Positions 11,262 through 22,330 of a stretch of DNA of 64,000 nt are shown piece by piece. Origin of the DNA: Labia minor. Lineage: Eukaryota; Arthropoda; Insecta; Dermaptera; Spongiphoridae. The notes under the pieces were generated by a model. It made no database searches, was not told the origin of the DNA, and worked only from the letters and a program-made list of their open reading frames with translations. The stretch lies in NCBI GenBank assembly GCA_963082975.1, contig OY720348.1, forward strand, positions 15,062,078 to 15,126,077. The letters run 5' to 3'. How positions within the stretch are numbered: the stretch's first letter is position 1; every line of letters starts with the position of its first letter. A program made the position numbers and the translations under genes.

Positions 11262-11770
11262 AGTGGTTATAAAACAAACTAAAGACAAAAAAACGTGCTT
11301 TGCAGCTTTTCGGAATTAAAAAAGCAAAATTGGCAGTCGTGGGACTGGCCGACAGAAGTGAAAACTTCTGCGTAAGAAATTTTAAAACAGACGAAATTCG
11401 CGCTATTTCACGAGAAAGATGAATTTCATATGCATGTATATATATATAACTTATATATTATTTTAAACATATATTTTAAACAAATTTGTAACTTATATTT
11501 ATATATATATAAATACACAACTTTGTTTAAAATATTGCAATACGAACTGTTTTATAATTCTTATCTCTAACATAAAATATATATTTATTATGTGAAGTTC
11601 ATTTCGTATAATTTTGATTATATATGTATATATGAAATGAACTTTACATAATAAATATATATTTATATGTTAGAGATAATTTATAAAACAGTTCTAATGA
11701 CAATTCAAATTTCGCGCTCTGTTATAAGAAATTTGAAAGCAGATGGTTTCATGGTGTTGGTCACGATCAC
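11262..11770 (+). repeat. Family C foldback repeat, copy 1
   Basis: It shares with 34285-34760 a conserved block including GGCAGTCGTGGGACTGGCCG and GAAGTGAAAACTTC. Within it, 11544-11694 is a near-perfect 151-bp hairpin whose arms carry GAACTGTTTTATAA and a TATTTATTATGTGAAGTTC stretch. No coding potential was seen. Confidence 0.7.
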
Positions 11771-11929
11771 GTGAGTTCTATACTTTTTCCCCATCCCGCA
11801 AAAGTGCTCAACGCCGCTAAAGAAGTTTTCACTTCAAAAATTATTTAATATTTGGAAATATATCTGACTTATAGAAAAAATGAATATTAATTAAAGAAAG
11901 AAATAGTTTTTAAAATATCCTGAATAATA

Positions 11930-12567
11930 TGTAACAATTTTCAAGATAGAAATTTATTACAATATTACAATTATTAACTGTTGCATCATTGCATCAATCT
12001 GATTAAAATGAATGGAACTTCGGGTACTCAATAATAATAAATAAAATAATATTAATAAATATATTGAATAATATTTTATTGAAAAAATATTAAAACTTAT
12101 AAAACTATCTAAAACTTTATTAATAAAAGAACAATGAATAAATAAATATAGAATAGTAATTTATTAAAAAGTAAACAATAGATAAAAAGAAAAAAAAATA
12201 ACAAAATCATTATTTTCATTTTTAAATAACGATTCACCCGGCGAGTTTCGAACCGACGAAATCCACTCGTTAAAACATCAGTCCAACCGCTGGACTATAT
12301 GTATTTAGATAAAAAATTGTCATTTTTTTACTGTCTTAGCAGGCAGTATTAAAAATTTTGACGTTTTCCATATATAATTTTCAATTAAGAAATTAATAAT
12401 GAAGCTGTATGTTTCAAGAGATATCATCAATAAAACTTAATTTTTCTTTATAAATACTATATCTAGTGTGAATTTGAAAAAAATCGTTAGAGCGGTTTTT
12501 GAGAACCAATATATATAGATAAATACATATATACAATTTTAGCTAGCATAATAAGATAAGATAAGTA
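11930..12567. repeat. Family B, tRNA-like copy 1
   Basis: The body repeats at 13460-13982 and 30140-30757. On the minus strand 12226-12300 holds a D-arm-like GTCCAGCGGTTGGAC and a B-box-like GGTTCGAAAC, as in tRNA-derived SINEs (RNA polymerase III promoters). The acceptor and anticodon stems do not fold well, so this is not a working tRNA gene. The right end is the shared GCTAGCATAATAAGAT terminus. Whether it is a SINE or a non-autonomous DNA element is open. Confidence 0.65.
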
Positions 12568-13459
12568 TGAAAATATACTTTGAATTTATTTTGAATAAGA
12601 TATTCTTTATCATTTTAAATGAATGTTTTAAATCATTTTAATAAATGTTTTAAATCATTTTAAATAAATGATTTTAAATGAATGAATGGATGAAAATTCA
12701 AATTTTATATATAGTTTTTTATATATGTTTATTTATTCACAAAAATTTAATTGACATAATTATCAAATAATTGACATAATTATCAAAAAATAATAAAAGT
12801 TGTTACCTAGCTAAAGAGAGAGTAATAGAAATTGTTACCTGCAGGTAGACTTGTGAGACAGATAAGAGAATATACGTATTCCGAAAACACTGTTAATTAA
12901 AATGTAATAACTATTAACAATTAATAAAGTAGAAATAATTTCCCAACAAATATTTCACTTTTAGTTTAACAAAAAATCAAAAAAACAATATTTTGCAGAA
13001 TAAAAACGAAACAAAAAACAAATATGAATATAATATAAATATTTTTTTAATTTTATTTTTAGAATAAATATTGTAATATATATAAATATAAATATAAATA
13101 TAAAAATGCTTGTTTTTTATGCTTATATATATTGGATATATTGGATGTATTATGATACTGAGCACATGGCAAAGACTTTCTAAAAATAATTGTTTTAAAA
13201 AAAAAACGCAGGGAAAACCCAGAGATATGCCTCTTCGTTACCCCAATAGAGAGAGAGGGGTGGACAATTTTGCCAAGTGGCAGAGGAGGGGATGATTGGC
13301 TTCGACATATTTTGAAAATTCTCAACAACTACACAATATACCAACTGTGGTCGACAATTGGTAATTAATAATTAATTATAAATTGCAATTGCTAAAATAT
13401 AAATTAAAGTTCTTTTAATTTATATTTCTATTTTTACGGTACCTTTCAATTATTCTATT
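12568..13459. other. No gene seen
   Basis: AT-rich, with a block of repeated ATTTTAAATGAATG-type words at 12610-12690. A balanced-composition patch at about 13195-13370 (CGCAGGGAAAACCCAGAG and AGAGAGAGAGGGGTGG) has short open frames on both strands, but no recognised domain. Confidence 0.4.
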
Positions 13460-13982
13460 TCATCTTAATTTAATAAAATAATATTAATAAATATATTAAA
13501 TAATATTTTATTGAAAAAATATTAAAAATTATAAAACTATCTAAAACTTAATTAATAAAAGAACAATGAATAAATAAATTAAAAAGTAAACAATAGATAA
13601 AAAGAAAAAAAAATAACAAAATCATTATTTTCATTTTTAAATAACGATTCACCCGGCGAGTTTCGAACCGACGAAATCCACTCGTTAAAACATCAGTCCA
13701 ACCGCTGGACTATATGTATTTAGATAAAAAATTGTCATTTTTTTACTGTCTTAGCAGGCAGTATTAAAAATTTTGACGTTTTCCATATAATATATAATTT
13801 TCAATTAAGAAATTAATAATGAAGCTGTATGTTTCAAGAGATATCATCAATAAAACTTAATTTTTCTTTATAAATACTATATCTAGTGTGAATTTGAAAA
13901 AAATCGTTAGAGCGGTTTTTGAGAACCATGATATATAGATAAATACATATATACAATTTTAGCTAGCATAATAAGATAAGAT
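13460..13982. repeat. Family B, tRNA-like copy 2
   Basis: Nearly identical to 12050-12567 over its whole length, including the tRNA-like D-arm/B-box segment at about 13645-13717 and the GCTAGCATAATAAGAT terminus. The very high identity suggests recent spread or local duplication. Confidence 0.75.
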
Positions 13983-15256
13983 GTATAAAAAAAAATATAT
14001 TTTCTCTATACCATCTGAGGGGAAGAGACCCCTCCTCATTGGCGATACAACTGATTAATAAGAATTCATCATTCATTTTAATGCTATGAAATATTTTTAA
14101 ATACGATCAAAATGAAAATCTATCCTGAAATTAATATTTCTGCTAGAGAATCCGTTGAAAAAAAATTAATCGGAGCAATACAAAAGGAGTTAGTTACTAA
14201 AAGTAATTAATAGCTAATTAATTACCATTAATTAATTATAATTCAATTATATATCTTCTATACCTTCTAGGGATCCATTGAAATATCTATAAAAAGTTTC
14301 AAAAGTCTATCTCAATAAAAAGTCGATGAAAAACCGAGTTCAATTTGTCAAAAGAGCGAACAGACAGAGAGACAGAGAAACAGACACCAAGTGAGGTTAA
14401 GCAAAACGTTATAATAATAAAAGATACGAATATACAATTCTTACTCGATTAATAAGATTAGATAGATATTCTATTTGATTTAAATGATTTTGTTTTGTTT
14501 TTTTTCTATTCCATCTGTAGAATGCAATTGATTTGGAGGGATGCTACCCTCCATCGAAGCTTCACCTGTTGATTCGAAGGCCGTTACGGGGATGAGGAAG
14601 TGGGCGTAACACCGCGATTCACTTACAATCGTCTTTTTACTTTCGGTTCGAGTTTCTTTCTTGCATTGACTGTCTTTGACTCAGTGTCTTAAGAATAGAT
14701 CCTTCTTGGGTTACCCGGTCTTGGCTCACACCTGAATGCTTTCCCACGCTGAACAAGTCAGTTGGAGGAGCGGGCGACATTCGCTTTCAATTCGTTAACG
14801 ACAAGAAAATATAGTGCTTTCAAGGGGTTGTTAGCCAGTCAAAAGAATCAAACATGATAATGAAACTACTTGAGGAAACATGAAGACATTTCGCCTCCTC
14901 TTCAAAGTAAAATCAAGATCCTCCTCTTTATTTGATTAGATGTAATATGGAACAAATTCAGTTTAATCCCAGGGGAAGAAAAAGCAGATTTTTTTTCGAA
15001 ATTTGAAAAAGAAACCCAAATGAAAAAAATAGTCTTTCTATATAATCAATATAAACAAAAATATAATGTTACAAGGTAATTTTAACAAATAAAAATAAAA
15101 ATTTGTATTTCATTAATTTAAATGTAAAATGAAGTAAAAAAATAACATGTAGAATCCTTGAAGCATCCGACTCCATAAAAAAAAATTTCTACTATAATTA
15201 ATAGAAAAATTTTAACCATCTTTTATTAAACAATTTATAATTTATTTTCAAACATA
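13983..15256. other. No gene seen; balanced-composition island
   Basis: AT-rich except for a long balanced block at about 14510-14940 that might be an old untranslated region or exon. No frame in it is long or gives a domain. No repeat boundary was found. Confidence 0.4.
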
Positions 15257-15763
15257 CGAGGGTAGGTCAATAAGTCCGTGACTTTTTGAATTTCCCGTTG
15301 CTTAAATGAAATGGCAATTCTACTCTTGTCAGCAGGCAGCTGACTTTTGCCGAAATTTGAACCAATTGGATTTTTTAGTTTTTGTTTGACATCCATTAAT
15401 AGCAGACTACCTCGTGATTTGAAAAGAAAATAGAAAAAGTGAATTTCCATGAAAATCCATGCATTGGAATACGAATTGCTCCCTCATTTGCCCTATTCTT
15501 CGGATTTAGCTCAGAGTGACTATTTCTTGTTTCCAAACCTGAAGAAATGGCTCGGCGGAAAGATATTTAACACCAACGATTAAATCATCTCACAAACAAA
15601 TACCTATTTTGAGGTCCTTGACAAATCTTATTTTTTAGAATCGATAAAATAATTGGAGAAACGTTGGACGAAATGAATATAGCTCAAAGATTACTTTGAA
15701 AAATAAAATAATTTTTTATCCAAAAACCTGTGTTTCAATCAAAAACTTATTGACCTGTCCTCC
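15257..15763 (+). mobile_element. Degraded mariner element
   Basis: Inverted ends share AGGTCAATAAGT close to each terminus, and TA dinucleotides flank at 15255-15256 and 15764-15765. The plus strand from about 15450 to 15720 resembles the C-terminal half of a mariner transposase: a P-x-F-ALFF-like stretch, then a SE-x-LFL-x-SKPEEMA segment, the degraded LAPSDYFLFPNLKKWL region holding the last catalytic Asp. Frameshifts and an in-frame stop inactivate it. The ends differ from those of the element at 1422-1836, so this is another mariner lineage. Confidence 0.75.
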
Positions 15764-16569
15764 TAGATTAAAACCTTAGAAACCATCTTGATAAGCCTTT
15801 GATATTCGAATCTCGGACCATTCGTCAAATGATTGTTTTTACAAATGTGACTGCAGTGCGATCTGTCGGGCACCTGCAGTACTATCTGGTTGTGCCTGTA
15901 GCGCTATCTATTAAATCAATTTAGAATCAAACTCCGTTTCAGAATTTACATTTAGCTGTCACGGGCCTGCCCCGGTTTGCCGCCCTCTAGAGCGGGCCCT
16001 ATACGATTATGGATTTAGTATTTAGTACCTTTTAAATCAAATCTAATAATTTTAAAATTAAAAAATATTAATTTATTATAAATTTTAACATTCATGGTAA
16101 TATTACAATAAAAGATTTAATTACAAAACAAAGAAATTATCTTTATTATAATTTTTCTTAAATAAAATCATTTGAATTATTCGATAAATTATAAAATAAA
16201 AATAGATAAATAAATTGAATCTTCATACGAGTATATGTTATATAATTATAAAAGAAAAGAAAATAATAAAAATTAAATATAAGTATAAATAGATGAAATT
16301 AGTGAATATATAAAATGAATGGTTATGAGTTTTATACCTTTCGCCAAGAGATGGCGGTACAATGGAGATAATCAAATTTGATTTAAATATTATTTAATAC
16401 ACAATATTTTTATAGTCTTGAGTGTTTTTTTTTTATAAATATTTCATTTTTGTTTTTAAAGATTATAATATAAAATTAATCTTTTAACTTTCAATTTAAT
16501 TATTCTTTTTTCTGACTATTGCAATGACGGATGTCTTTAACTCCCCTTCGACCTATAATCTCAATTTTT
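15764..16569. other. AT-rich with a short GC-rich patch
   Basis: No gene. A patch at about 15955-16005 (CGGGCCTGCCCCGG, then TTTGCCGCCCTCTAGA) shares TTTGCCGCCCTCTA with positions 50-64, so it is a dispersed motif. An AGAGATGGCGG motif lies near 16337. Confidence 0.45.
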
Positions 16570-16727
16570 TTACTATCTCATCTGTGTGTGTGAGTGTGTA
16601 TGTAAACAAGATTACGCAAAAACGGTTTGAGCTAGAATCATGAAATTTGGTATACGGGCATTATTCAAAATTCGTAGTTTTCTATCAACATTTGAGAAAT
16701 GTAGCTCATCCGGAAGATAATAGATCT
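16570..16727 (-). repeat. Family A fragment
   Basis: It matches the interior of family A copy 3, including the TTACGCAAAAACGGTTTGAG block and TCTATCAACATTTGAG. It is cut off at the copia fragment that follows. Confidence 0.65.
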
Positions 16728-16984
16728 TTGATGTATTCAAGAACAAAGTTTTCACAAGAATGCTGGGCAGAACTAATTAAAACAGCAACCTATCTTTTAA
16801 ACTGAACTGGCAAATCATCAGTTGAAGGAAAGTCACCTTATGAACGCTGGTATGGAAAAAGTCCTAGAATTAAACATTTAAGAATAATTGGAACAGAATG
16901 TAGTGCATGGATTCCTGATCAAAAGAGATCAAAATTAGAATCAAAAGCACAGTCTGGAATTCTTATTGGTTATAATGGAAATGA
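16728..16984 (+). pseudogene. Copia integrase fragment
   Basis: The plus-strand frame reads through a C-terminal copia integrase segment: ...WAELIKTATYLLN, a single stop, then SPYERWYGKSP and SGILIGYNGND. These are the conserved blocks after the DDE core of Ty1/copia integrases. It ends abruptly at a poly(T) run at 16985, the poly(A) tail of a LINE inserted in the opposite direction. A copia pol segment on the same strand starts at 20197 with the equivalent YFISYNGDD block. The two may be one interrupted element or two copies. Confidence 0.7.
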
Positions 16985-17490
16985 TTTTTTTTTTTTTTTT
17001 TTGCGGTGAGGGTAGGAAAATGTCTGACACATCTCAAGTTGTCGTCACAAACTTGGTATGTGGGACTTGCACCCACTAAAAACCTACCTCGTGGTTGAAA
17101 AACAACATCCACCCCGGTACCACTTACGTATTACTTCAGGGTGGTGTTCTCTATTTATTCATTTATCCATCCAATCATCTATTCATCCATTCATTTGTTT
17201 TTCGCCGTGTTGGCCTACGTCTAGGCTCCGCATTTGTTACTTTTCACTTTCTAAATCATTCTTCTTTTTCCGAAGAATTTCTTCTATGAAAAAGCCAATC
17301 TCTTTCCAATTCTCCTCGTCAGCCAGCATTCTAGTTATTATGTTAGCAGCTGTTAGCTTCCCAACATTCTTCTCTATCTTCGTTCTCTCCCAGTCCCACC
17401 GTACGCACTCGAAGATCGTGTGATTGGTGTCGTCAATTTCCCAGTCATCGTATATACAACAGGGACTATCAGCCTTCCCTATTTTGTGTA
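16985..17490 (-). mobile_element. R1/Jockey-like LINE 3' end
   Basis: The poly(T) at 16985-17002 is the poly(A) tail in reverse. On the minus strand the C terminus of a non-LTR reverse-transcriptase protein is readable: DSPCCIYDDWEIDDTNHTIF, then ECVRWDWER and a helical EEILRKKKNDLESEK end. The Cys-x(n)-His-x(4)-Cys pattern followed by a helical tail is the usual R1/Jockey C-terminal zinc knuckle. The protein is cut at about 17490, where the hairpin cassette begins. It is 5'-truncated, as LINE insertions usually are. Confidence 0.7.
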
Positions 17491-17493
17491 AAC

Positions 17494-17567
17494 CAGCTGG
17501 TCCGAGCGCCTTCGGCGCTCTTCACAGCTGGACGGGGGCTCCGCCCCCTGTACCCCCGAGTGGTACA
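17494..17567. other. GC-rich triple-hairpin cassette
   Basis: Three perfect hairpins follow each other in 64 bp: 17504-17510/17514-17520 (7-bp stem, loop TTC), 17534-17539/17543-17548 (6-bp stem GGGGGC, loop TCC) and 17549-17554/17562-17567 (TGTACC, 7-nt loop). The first is bracketed by direct repeats of CAGCTGG. Its composition is totally unlike the surrounding sequence. Function unknown; see findings. Confidence 0.6.
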
Positions 17568-17699
17568 TCGTATTTGGTTAAAAGTAGTAAAAGGTTTTCA
17601 TCCATTTTGTTTCAATCAGTATATTACATAAAACATTCATTTCTTTTTGTGTTCTTATTTAAAATATATTTTAATTTAATCAGTAAATTAATTATATAT

Positions 17700-18010
17700 A
17701 TTATTATTGTATATGTTATCTATCTATTTATATATATTTATATATATCTATCTATTTATATAGCTCAAAGATAGTCGAAAGTTCTTGGCCACATTTCTCC
17801 AAATGTCCCTATCCTGAGCCCTTGTCCTATCTCTCTTACGTCCCTTCCTATGCGTCCATGGTCTTGATTCCCTTTGATAATAATTTTGATGAGATAAGCC
17901 TCTTTACTGCATGATAACAGGCGTTTCCCGATTGATACCTCGATTTCAAACCTCCATTAATTTTTCCTCGCTATCTGTAATTGCAATTGCCGAATCTCTT
18001 ATAATATTTA
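17700..18010 (-). mobile_element. LINE 3' end with GATA-type tail
   Basis: The minus-strand C terminus reads through ERDRTRAQDRDIWRNVAKNF and ends in a (GATA)-like simple tail (CTATCTATTTA on the plus strand, 17718-17762). The same C terminus and tail type occur at 30849-31196 in plus orientation, so both belong to one LINE family. Only a short piece of the second ORF remains. Confidence 0.6.
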
Positions 18011-18475
18011 AGACGTCTGCTTAGCCTAACTTTTCAATTATTTTGTTTAATTGCATTTCGAGTGATTTTTTCCCAATTTGTGTAATCACATACTCACAAC
18101 ATGCAACATATAATTGGTCAAAGAATATGTATATAATATTTATAATTTTTATGTTTTATTTATATTTATAATTTAATTTTGTTTTTGTTTTCTTTTAATA
18201 AATAATTCTAATATTAAAAATGCGTAGAAGACGTCTAAAAAATCATATTTTAATTTTTATATAACCAAGAAATCATTTTTCACTCATTTTCAATTGGCGT
18301 TTTGATATACAAAATTAAAGATTATATAAATAAGTAATTTTAATTTTGATCTCATAATTTGATTTCCTTTTTCATGTAAGTATATAATTAAGAGTGGAAT
18401 TACAATATAATCAATAGCTAATATATAATATTAAAAATATATTTAAATAAATAAACCTATAAAATGGGGGTTCAA
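18011..18475. other. AT-rich, no gene seen
   Basis: Nothing recognisable. Confidence 0.45.
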
Positions 18476-18828
18476 GATGTGGTGTAGATGTGAGTCTTTT
18501 CAACTCCCCTGTTTTGCAACATAAACTTAAGATGCAGAACACCAAAGCCAGCGGCACAAATAGGAAAAATGTGCCATAGTCATTACCATCTGATAAAAGA
18601 ATGAAAAGAGGCGACATCCATGCCGTAAGTACAAAAGGTATAACATTTGTAAAATGGATGGATACTAAAGCAGTCCATAGGTTGACCAATTTCATATCTC
18701 CGGTGACAACTAGCACAGTAAAGAGGAGGCAGGCAGGAACTGCTCAAAAAATAAATGTTACATGTCCGAAAGTAGTGATGAGGTATAATAAATATATGGG
18801 CGGGGTGGACCTTATGGACCAGCGTAAA
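18476..18828 (+). pseudogene. piggyBac transposase fragment
   Basis: The plus-strand frame from about 18601 contains KRGDIHAVSTKGITFVKWMD and ends in NKYMGGVDLMDQ, the most conserved block of the piggyBac (DDE_Tnp_1_7) family. Upstream in-frame material (about 18529-18600) continues the similarity after a stop. About a fifth of a typical ~600-residue transposase is present, without inverted ends. It is joined directly to a LINE at about 18829. piggyBac enzymes excise and insert at TTAA sites; this piece cannot. Confidence 0.8.
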
Positions 18829-19697
18829 GCATTGACTACACCAAGGCGTTCGACTGTGTGGACCATGACAAACTCTGGAGGTGTTTGAAGCAAATGGGCG
18901 TACCAGAGCACATTGAACAACTGATACAAACACTGTACTCCAATCAGGAAGCAACTGTCAGAACATCGTGTGGTAACACCGACTGGTTCAAAATCGGTAA
19001 AGGCGTCAGGCAGGGATGCATTTTATCCCCAGTTCTGTTTAACCTGTATGCCGAAACCATCATGCGACGATGCAATCTGGACGAGACCACAATCGGAGTC
19101 CATCTTGGAGGTAGGACTATCAACAACCTGCGTTATGCGGATGACACAACTATACTCGCAGAAAGTGAGAAAGACCTAGAATACTTGATCCAACGAGTTC
19201 AAAAGGAGAGTGAACGCATGGGACTGTACCTCAACATCAAAAAAACGAAAGTAATGACAACGGCGTGCAATGATGCAGTAAACATCAAGATCAACAATGA
19301 ACAGATCGAGCCAGTACATGATTTCATTTTCCTGGGAGCCAAAATTGATCGAAACGGCGAATCTGGACCAGAGATCAAAAGGCGGATTGCACTCGGCCGG
19401 GCTGCAATGCAAGGAATAGATAAAATCTGGAAGAGCAAGGATGTGAGCATTGCAACGAAAATGAGACTCGTCAACGCCATTGTCTTTCCAATAGCAACTT
19501 ATGGATGTGAAAGTTGGACAATCAAGAAAGCGGAAAGAAGAAAGATCGACGCTTTTGAACTTTGGTGTTGGAGAAGACTACTGTGTATCCCCTGGACATC
19601 GCGGACAACAAATAAGACGGTCTTAGACCGTATCAAGCCAAAAATATCGCTTGAGGGCAAAATCGTCAAACAACAACTCTCCTTTTTCGGACAGTCA
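18829..19697 (+). pseudogene. LINE reverse transcriptase, 3' part
   Basis: The open frame covers the second half of a non-LTR reverse transcriptase: YTKAFDCVDHDKLW, GVRQGCILSPVLFNLY, then the catalytic box YADDTTILAE, then KTKVM and a C-terminal IDAFELWCWRRLL block. The 5' end abuts piggyBac sequence and the first catalytic Asp motif is at the very edge, so the N-terminal palm and endonuclease are absent. The frame stops at 19700 because other sequence (19698-19904) interrupts it; the last part resumes after 19905. The clade is uncertain; the WCWRRLL tail is seen in several LINE clades. Confidence 0.8.
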
Positions 19698-19904
19698 TAA
19701 AAGAAAACATAATCAAAATGTATTAGTAGCCATATAGAATACATGGGGAAATTAATTAATTTTTATTAATTAAACTAAAAGAGATCATGCAAAAAGTCCT
19801 TAGTAAAAGTTGTTAAGAATCATACAAGGAATCCGCCAATGTAAGTTTCATTTTGATATTCATTCATCTTCCTAGCTGCGGGACCCATCAGGACAATTAC
19901 CTTT
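19698..19904. repeat. Unclassified insertion in LINE
   Basis: About 207 bp separate two parts of the same LINE protein (FFGQS before, then GTRRKGRQRIRWLD after). The inserted sequence is AT-rich and not recognised. Exact boundaries and a target duplication could not be fixed. Confidence 0.4.
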
Positions 19905-20110
19905 ACTTCAATGATCTTAGGTAAAGTGAGTGGGACAAGAAGAAAAGGACGGCAAAGAATACGTTGGCTTGATACTATCACATCGGCCACCAGAATGACG
20001 ATCTCAGAACTTAAAATAATCGTCGAAGACAGGAACGCATGGAGAAGACAGATCCATAAAGTGGCCGAAGGTCGACTTCGACTAAATGGCTAATCATCAT
20101 CAAAATAGAG
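19905..20110 (+). pseudogene. LINE C terminus and 3' tail
   Basis: The frame continues with GKVSGTRRKGRQRIRWLD, the G-R-x-R-x-RW-x-D motif near the end of many LINE proteins. It ends at 20093 with a short (ATC)n tail. Confidence 0.7.
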
Positions 20111-20196
20111 ATATTTAATTAAATAATTATCAAAATATTATAATTTATATCTCAAATGAGAGATAAATTATTATTAAATGTTATTCTACTAGTTAG

Positions 20197-22095
20197 GTGG
20201 CTTGGATAGAAGCCTATTTTATTAGTTATAATGGAGATGATAGTTATAGAATATATAATGCAGAAGGCAATTTTATTTTTCGAAGCAGAGATGTTATATT
20301 TCAAGAAGAAAAATTAGCATTCTCAAGAACATTTTTAGAAAAAGGAATGTTAGAACAAGAAATTCAGAATCAATCAGAAGATGAAATAAAGGCAAACTTG
20401 ATTAAAGATGATTTTGAAGAATCAAGTGAAGATGAACAATTGCCAAGTGAAGATAAAGAATTATCTAATGATAATGAACAATCATTCTCAAATGAACAAA
20501 GAAATCTAAGAAATAGAAACACTATTCAAGCTCCATCAAAATATAAAGATTATGAATTATATTCAATTCAAGAAGAAAATGATGAACCTAAGAATTTTGA
20601 AGAAGCTATGAAATCAAATGAAAAACAAAATTGGACTGAAGCAATGATTTCTGAGATGGATTCATTAAAACAAAATCATACATGGGAATTAGTAAATTTA
20701 CCAGCTGGAAATAGACCAATACAAAATAAATGGGTATACAAAATTAAAAAAGATTCAAAAGGAAATGTCAAAAGATTCAAGGCAAAACTAGTAGCAAAAG
20801 GTTATACTCAAAAGAAAGGAATAGACTATGAACAAACTTTTAGTCCAGTAACAAACAGAAGTACAATAAGAACCTTGATAAGTGTGGCAGCTAGTGAAGG
20901 AATGCATTTAATGCAATTTGATGTCTCAACTGCATTTCTGTATGGAGAATTAGAAGAAGAATTGTACATGTCACAACCAGAAGGTTTTGAAGACGGAACA
21001 AAAAGAGTCTGTAAGTTAAAAAGAAGTCTATATGGTCTCAAACAAGCTCCAAGATGTTGGAATAAAAGATTTGTAAAATTTCTGGATCAAGCAGAATTCA
21101 TAAGAAGTGAAGCAGATCCATGTCTATTCTATAGAATAAGAGAAAATCAGAAATTAATATTAGCCTTATATGTGGATGATGATCTTATTGCATCTACTGA
21201 TAAGACAAAAATGACAGAATTCCTTAATGAATTGAAAGAAGAATTCAAAATAACTTATCATAAAGCAAATAATTTCTTAGGAATTGAAATTGATCACAGA
21301 GAAGATGGTTCAATTAAATTGTCCCAATCAAGATACCTTATAGAAATGTTAAACAAATATAATATGCAGGACTGTAATTCTGTAACAACTCCTATAATTA
21401 AAAATAATAATCAAAATTCCAGTAATATAGAAATGAGGGAGAGCTTTCCTTACAGTTCAACAATTGGAGCTCTTCTCTATTTTTCTTCCGGAACTAGACC
21501 TGATATAGCTTTTGTAGTAAATTTATTAGCAAGAAAAGTTGAAAATCCAACTAAAGAAGATGTCATGAAATTGAAAAGAATATTTAGGTATCTGAAAGGA
21601 ACACCTGAAAAGGGAATAGTTTATCAGGGAAATAGTCAACAAATTTGTCTTGTATATATAGTGATGCAGATTTAGCTGGAGATTCTAACACAGGAAGATA
21701 TACAACAGTAATAATTAGTATCTATGCAGGAGGAGCAATATCCTGGACAAGTCAAAGGCAAACCTCAGTAGCAATTTCTACAACTGAAGCTGAAATCATG
21801 GCTGCCAGTGAGGCTGCAAAAGAATTAATCTGGCTTGATAGACTGCTAAAAGAATTGACAACATTGAATGGACTTCCAGTATTATGGATTGATAATGAAG
21901 CAGCAGTAAAGTTTATAATGAATCCTGAATTCCATAAAAGAACTAATAAGACACTTCTTTGTTAGAGAATTGGTAAAGCAAGGTCAACTAGAAGTAAAGA
22001 AAATTGATGGCAAGAATCAACTGGCTGATGGACTTACCAAACCTTTACCAAGAGAAAGGTGTGAAATGCTCAACACCAAGAATGGTTTAAAGTGA
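20197..22095 (+). pseudogene. Copia pol: reverse transcriptase and RNase H
   Basis: A 492-codon frame covers the end of integrase (YNGDDSYRIYNAEGN), an acidic linker, and the Ty1/copia reverse transcriptase: NKWVYKIKKD, RFKAKLVAKGYTQ, FDVSTAFLYGELEEELYMSQ, LYGLKQAPRCW and the active site YVDDD. It breaks at about 21650, and RNase H continues in another frame to 21965 (SDADLAGD, then STTEAEIMAASEAAKELIWL). A further frame change gives the terminal LADGLTKPLP block, ending at 22095. At least two frameshifts make it inactive. gag, protease and most of integrase are missing upstream. Confidence 0.85.
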
Positions 22096-22129
22096 ATTTT
22101 TTTTAAGAATGTCAGGTAATAAGGGAGAG

Positions 22130-22330
22130 TGTTAAAGTAATTTTTATATTATTACCAGACATATGGTCAACTTGACAAAAGGAGAAAATTTAATTTTTTT
22201 TATTTTTTTTTTTTTTGATGTTGAACTCCTTGTTTTTTTATGTTTATAATATAATAATTCCTGCTGTTAGAAATATGTAAAACCTTTTTTTAACTGTTAT
22301 TAAAGTGAAGCATTTTGTTCTTAATATGTA
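22130..22330 (+). repeat. Copia 3' LTR (approximate end)
   Basis: A purine tract (AAGGGAGAG at 22121-22129) follows the pol stop and is directly followed by TGTTAAAG, the normal polypurine-tract/LTR junction of copia elements. The 3' limit is not defined because no second LTR is in the window. Confidence 0.55.

Noticed and set aside
12226-12300. Functional tRNA gene (also 13645-13717 and 30255-30330)
   Set aside because: D-arm-like and B-box-like segments are present, but acceptor and anticodon stems do not pair, and the segment is part of a dispersed repeat.
12226-12300. Hammerhead ribozyme in family B (CTGATG...CGAAAC on the minus strand)
   Set aside because: The core reads CTGATGT instead of CTGANGA and the required stems do not form convincingly.
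13110-13328. Short overlapping open frames on both strands
   Set aside because: They overlap each other on opposite strands, lack domains and are partly simple-sequence. The composition alone does not justify a gene.
17058-17774. Plus-strand open frames of about 120 codons
   Set aside because: They are antisense to a readable R1-like LINE protein and to the hairpin cassette.
16969-20236. 16-bp target duplication (TTATAATGG-A/G-ATGAT) bracketing the debris between the copia pieces
   Set aside because: It has a mismatch, and coding similarity continues upstream of it on the right side, so it is better explained by two homologous copia copies.
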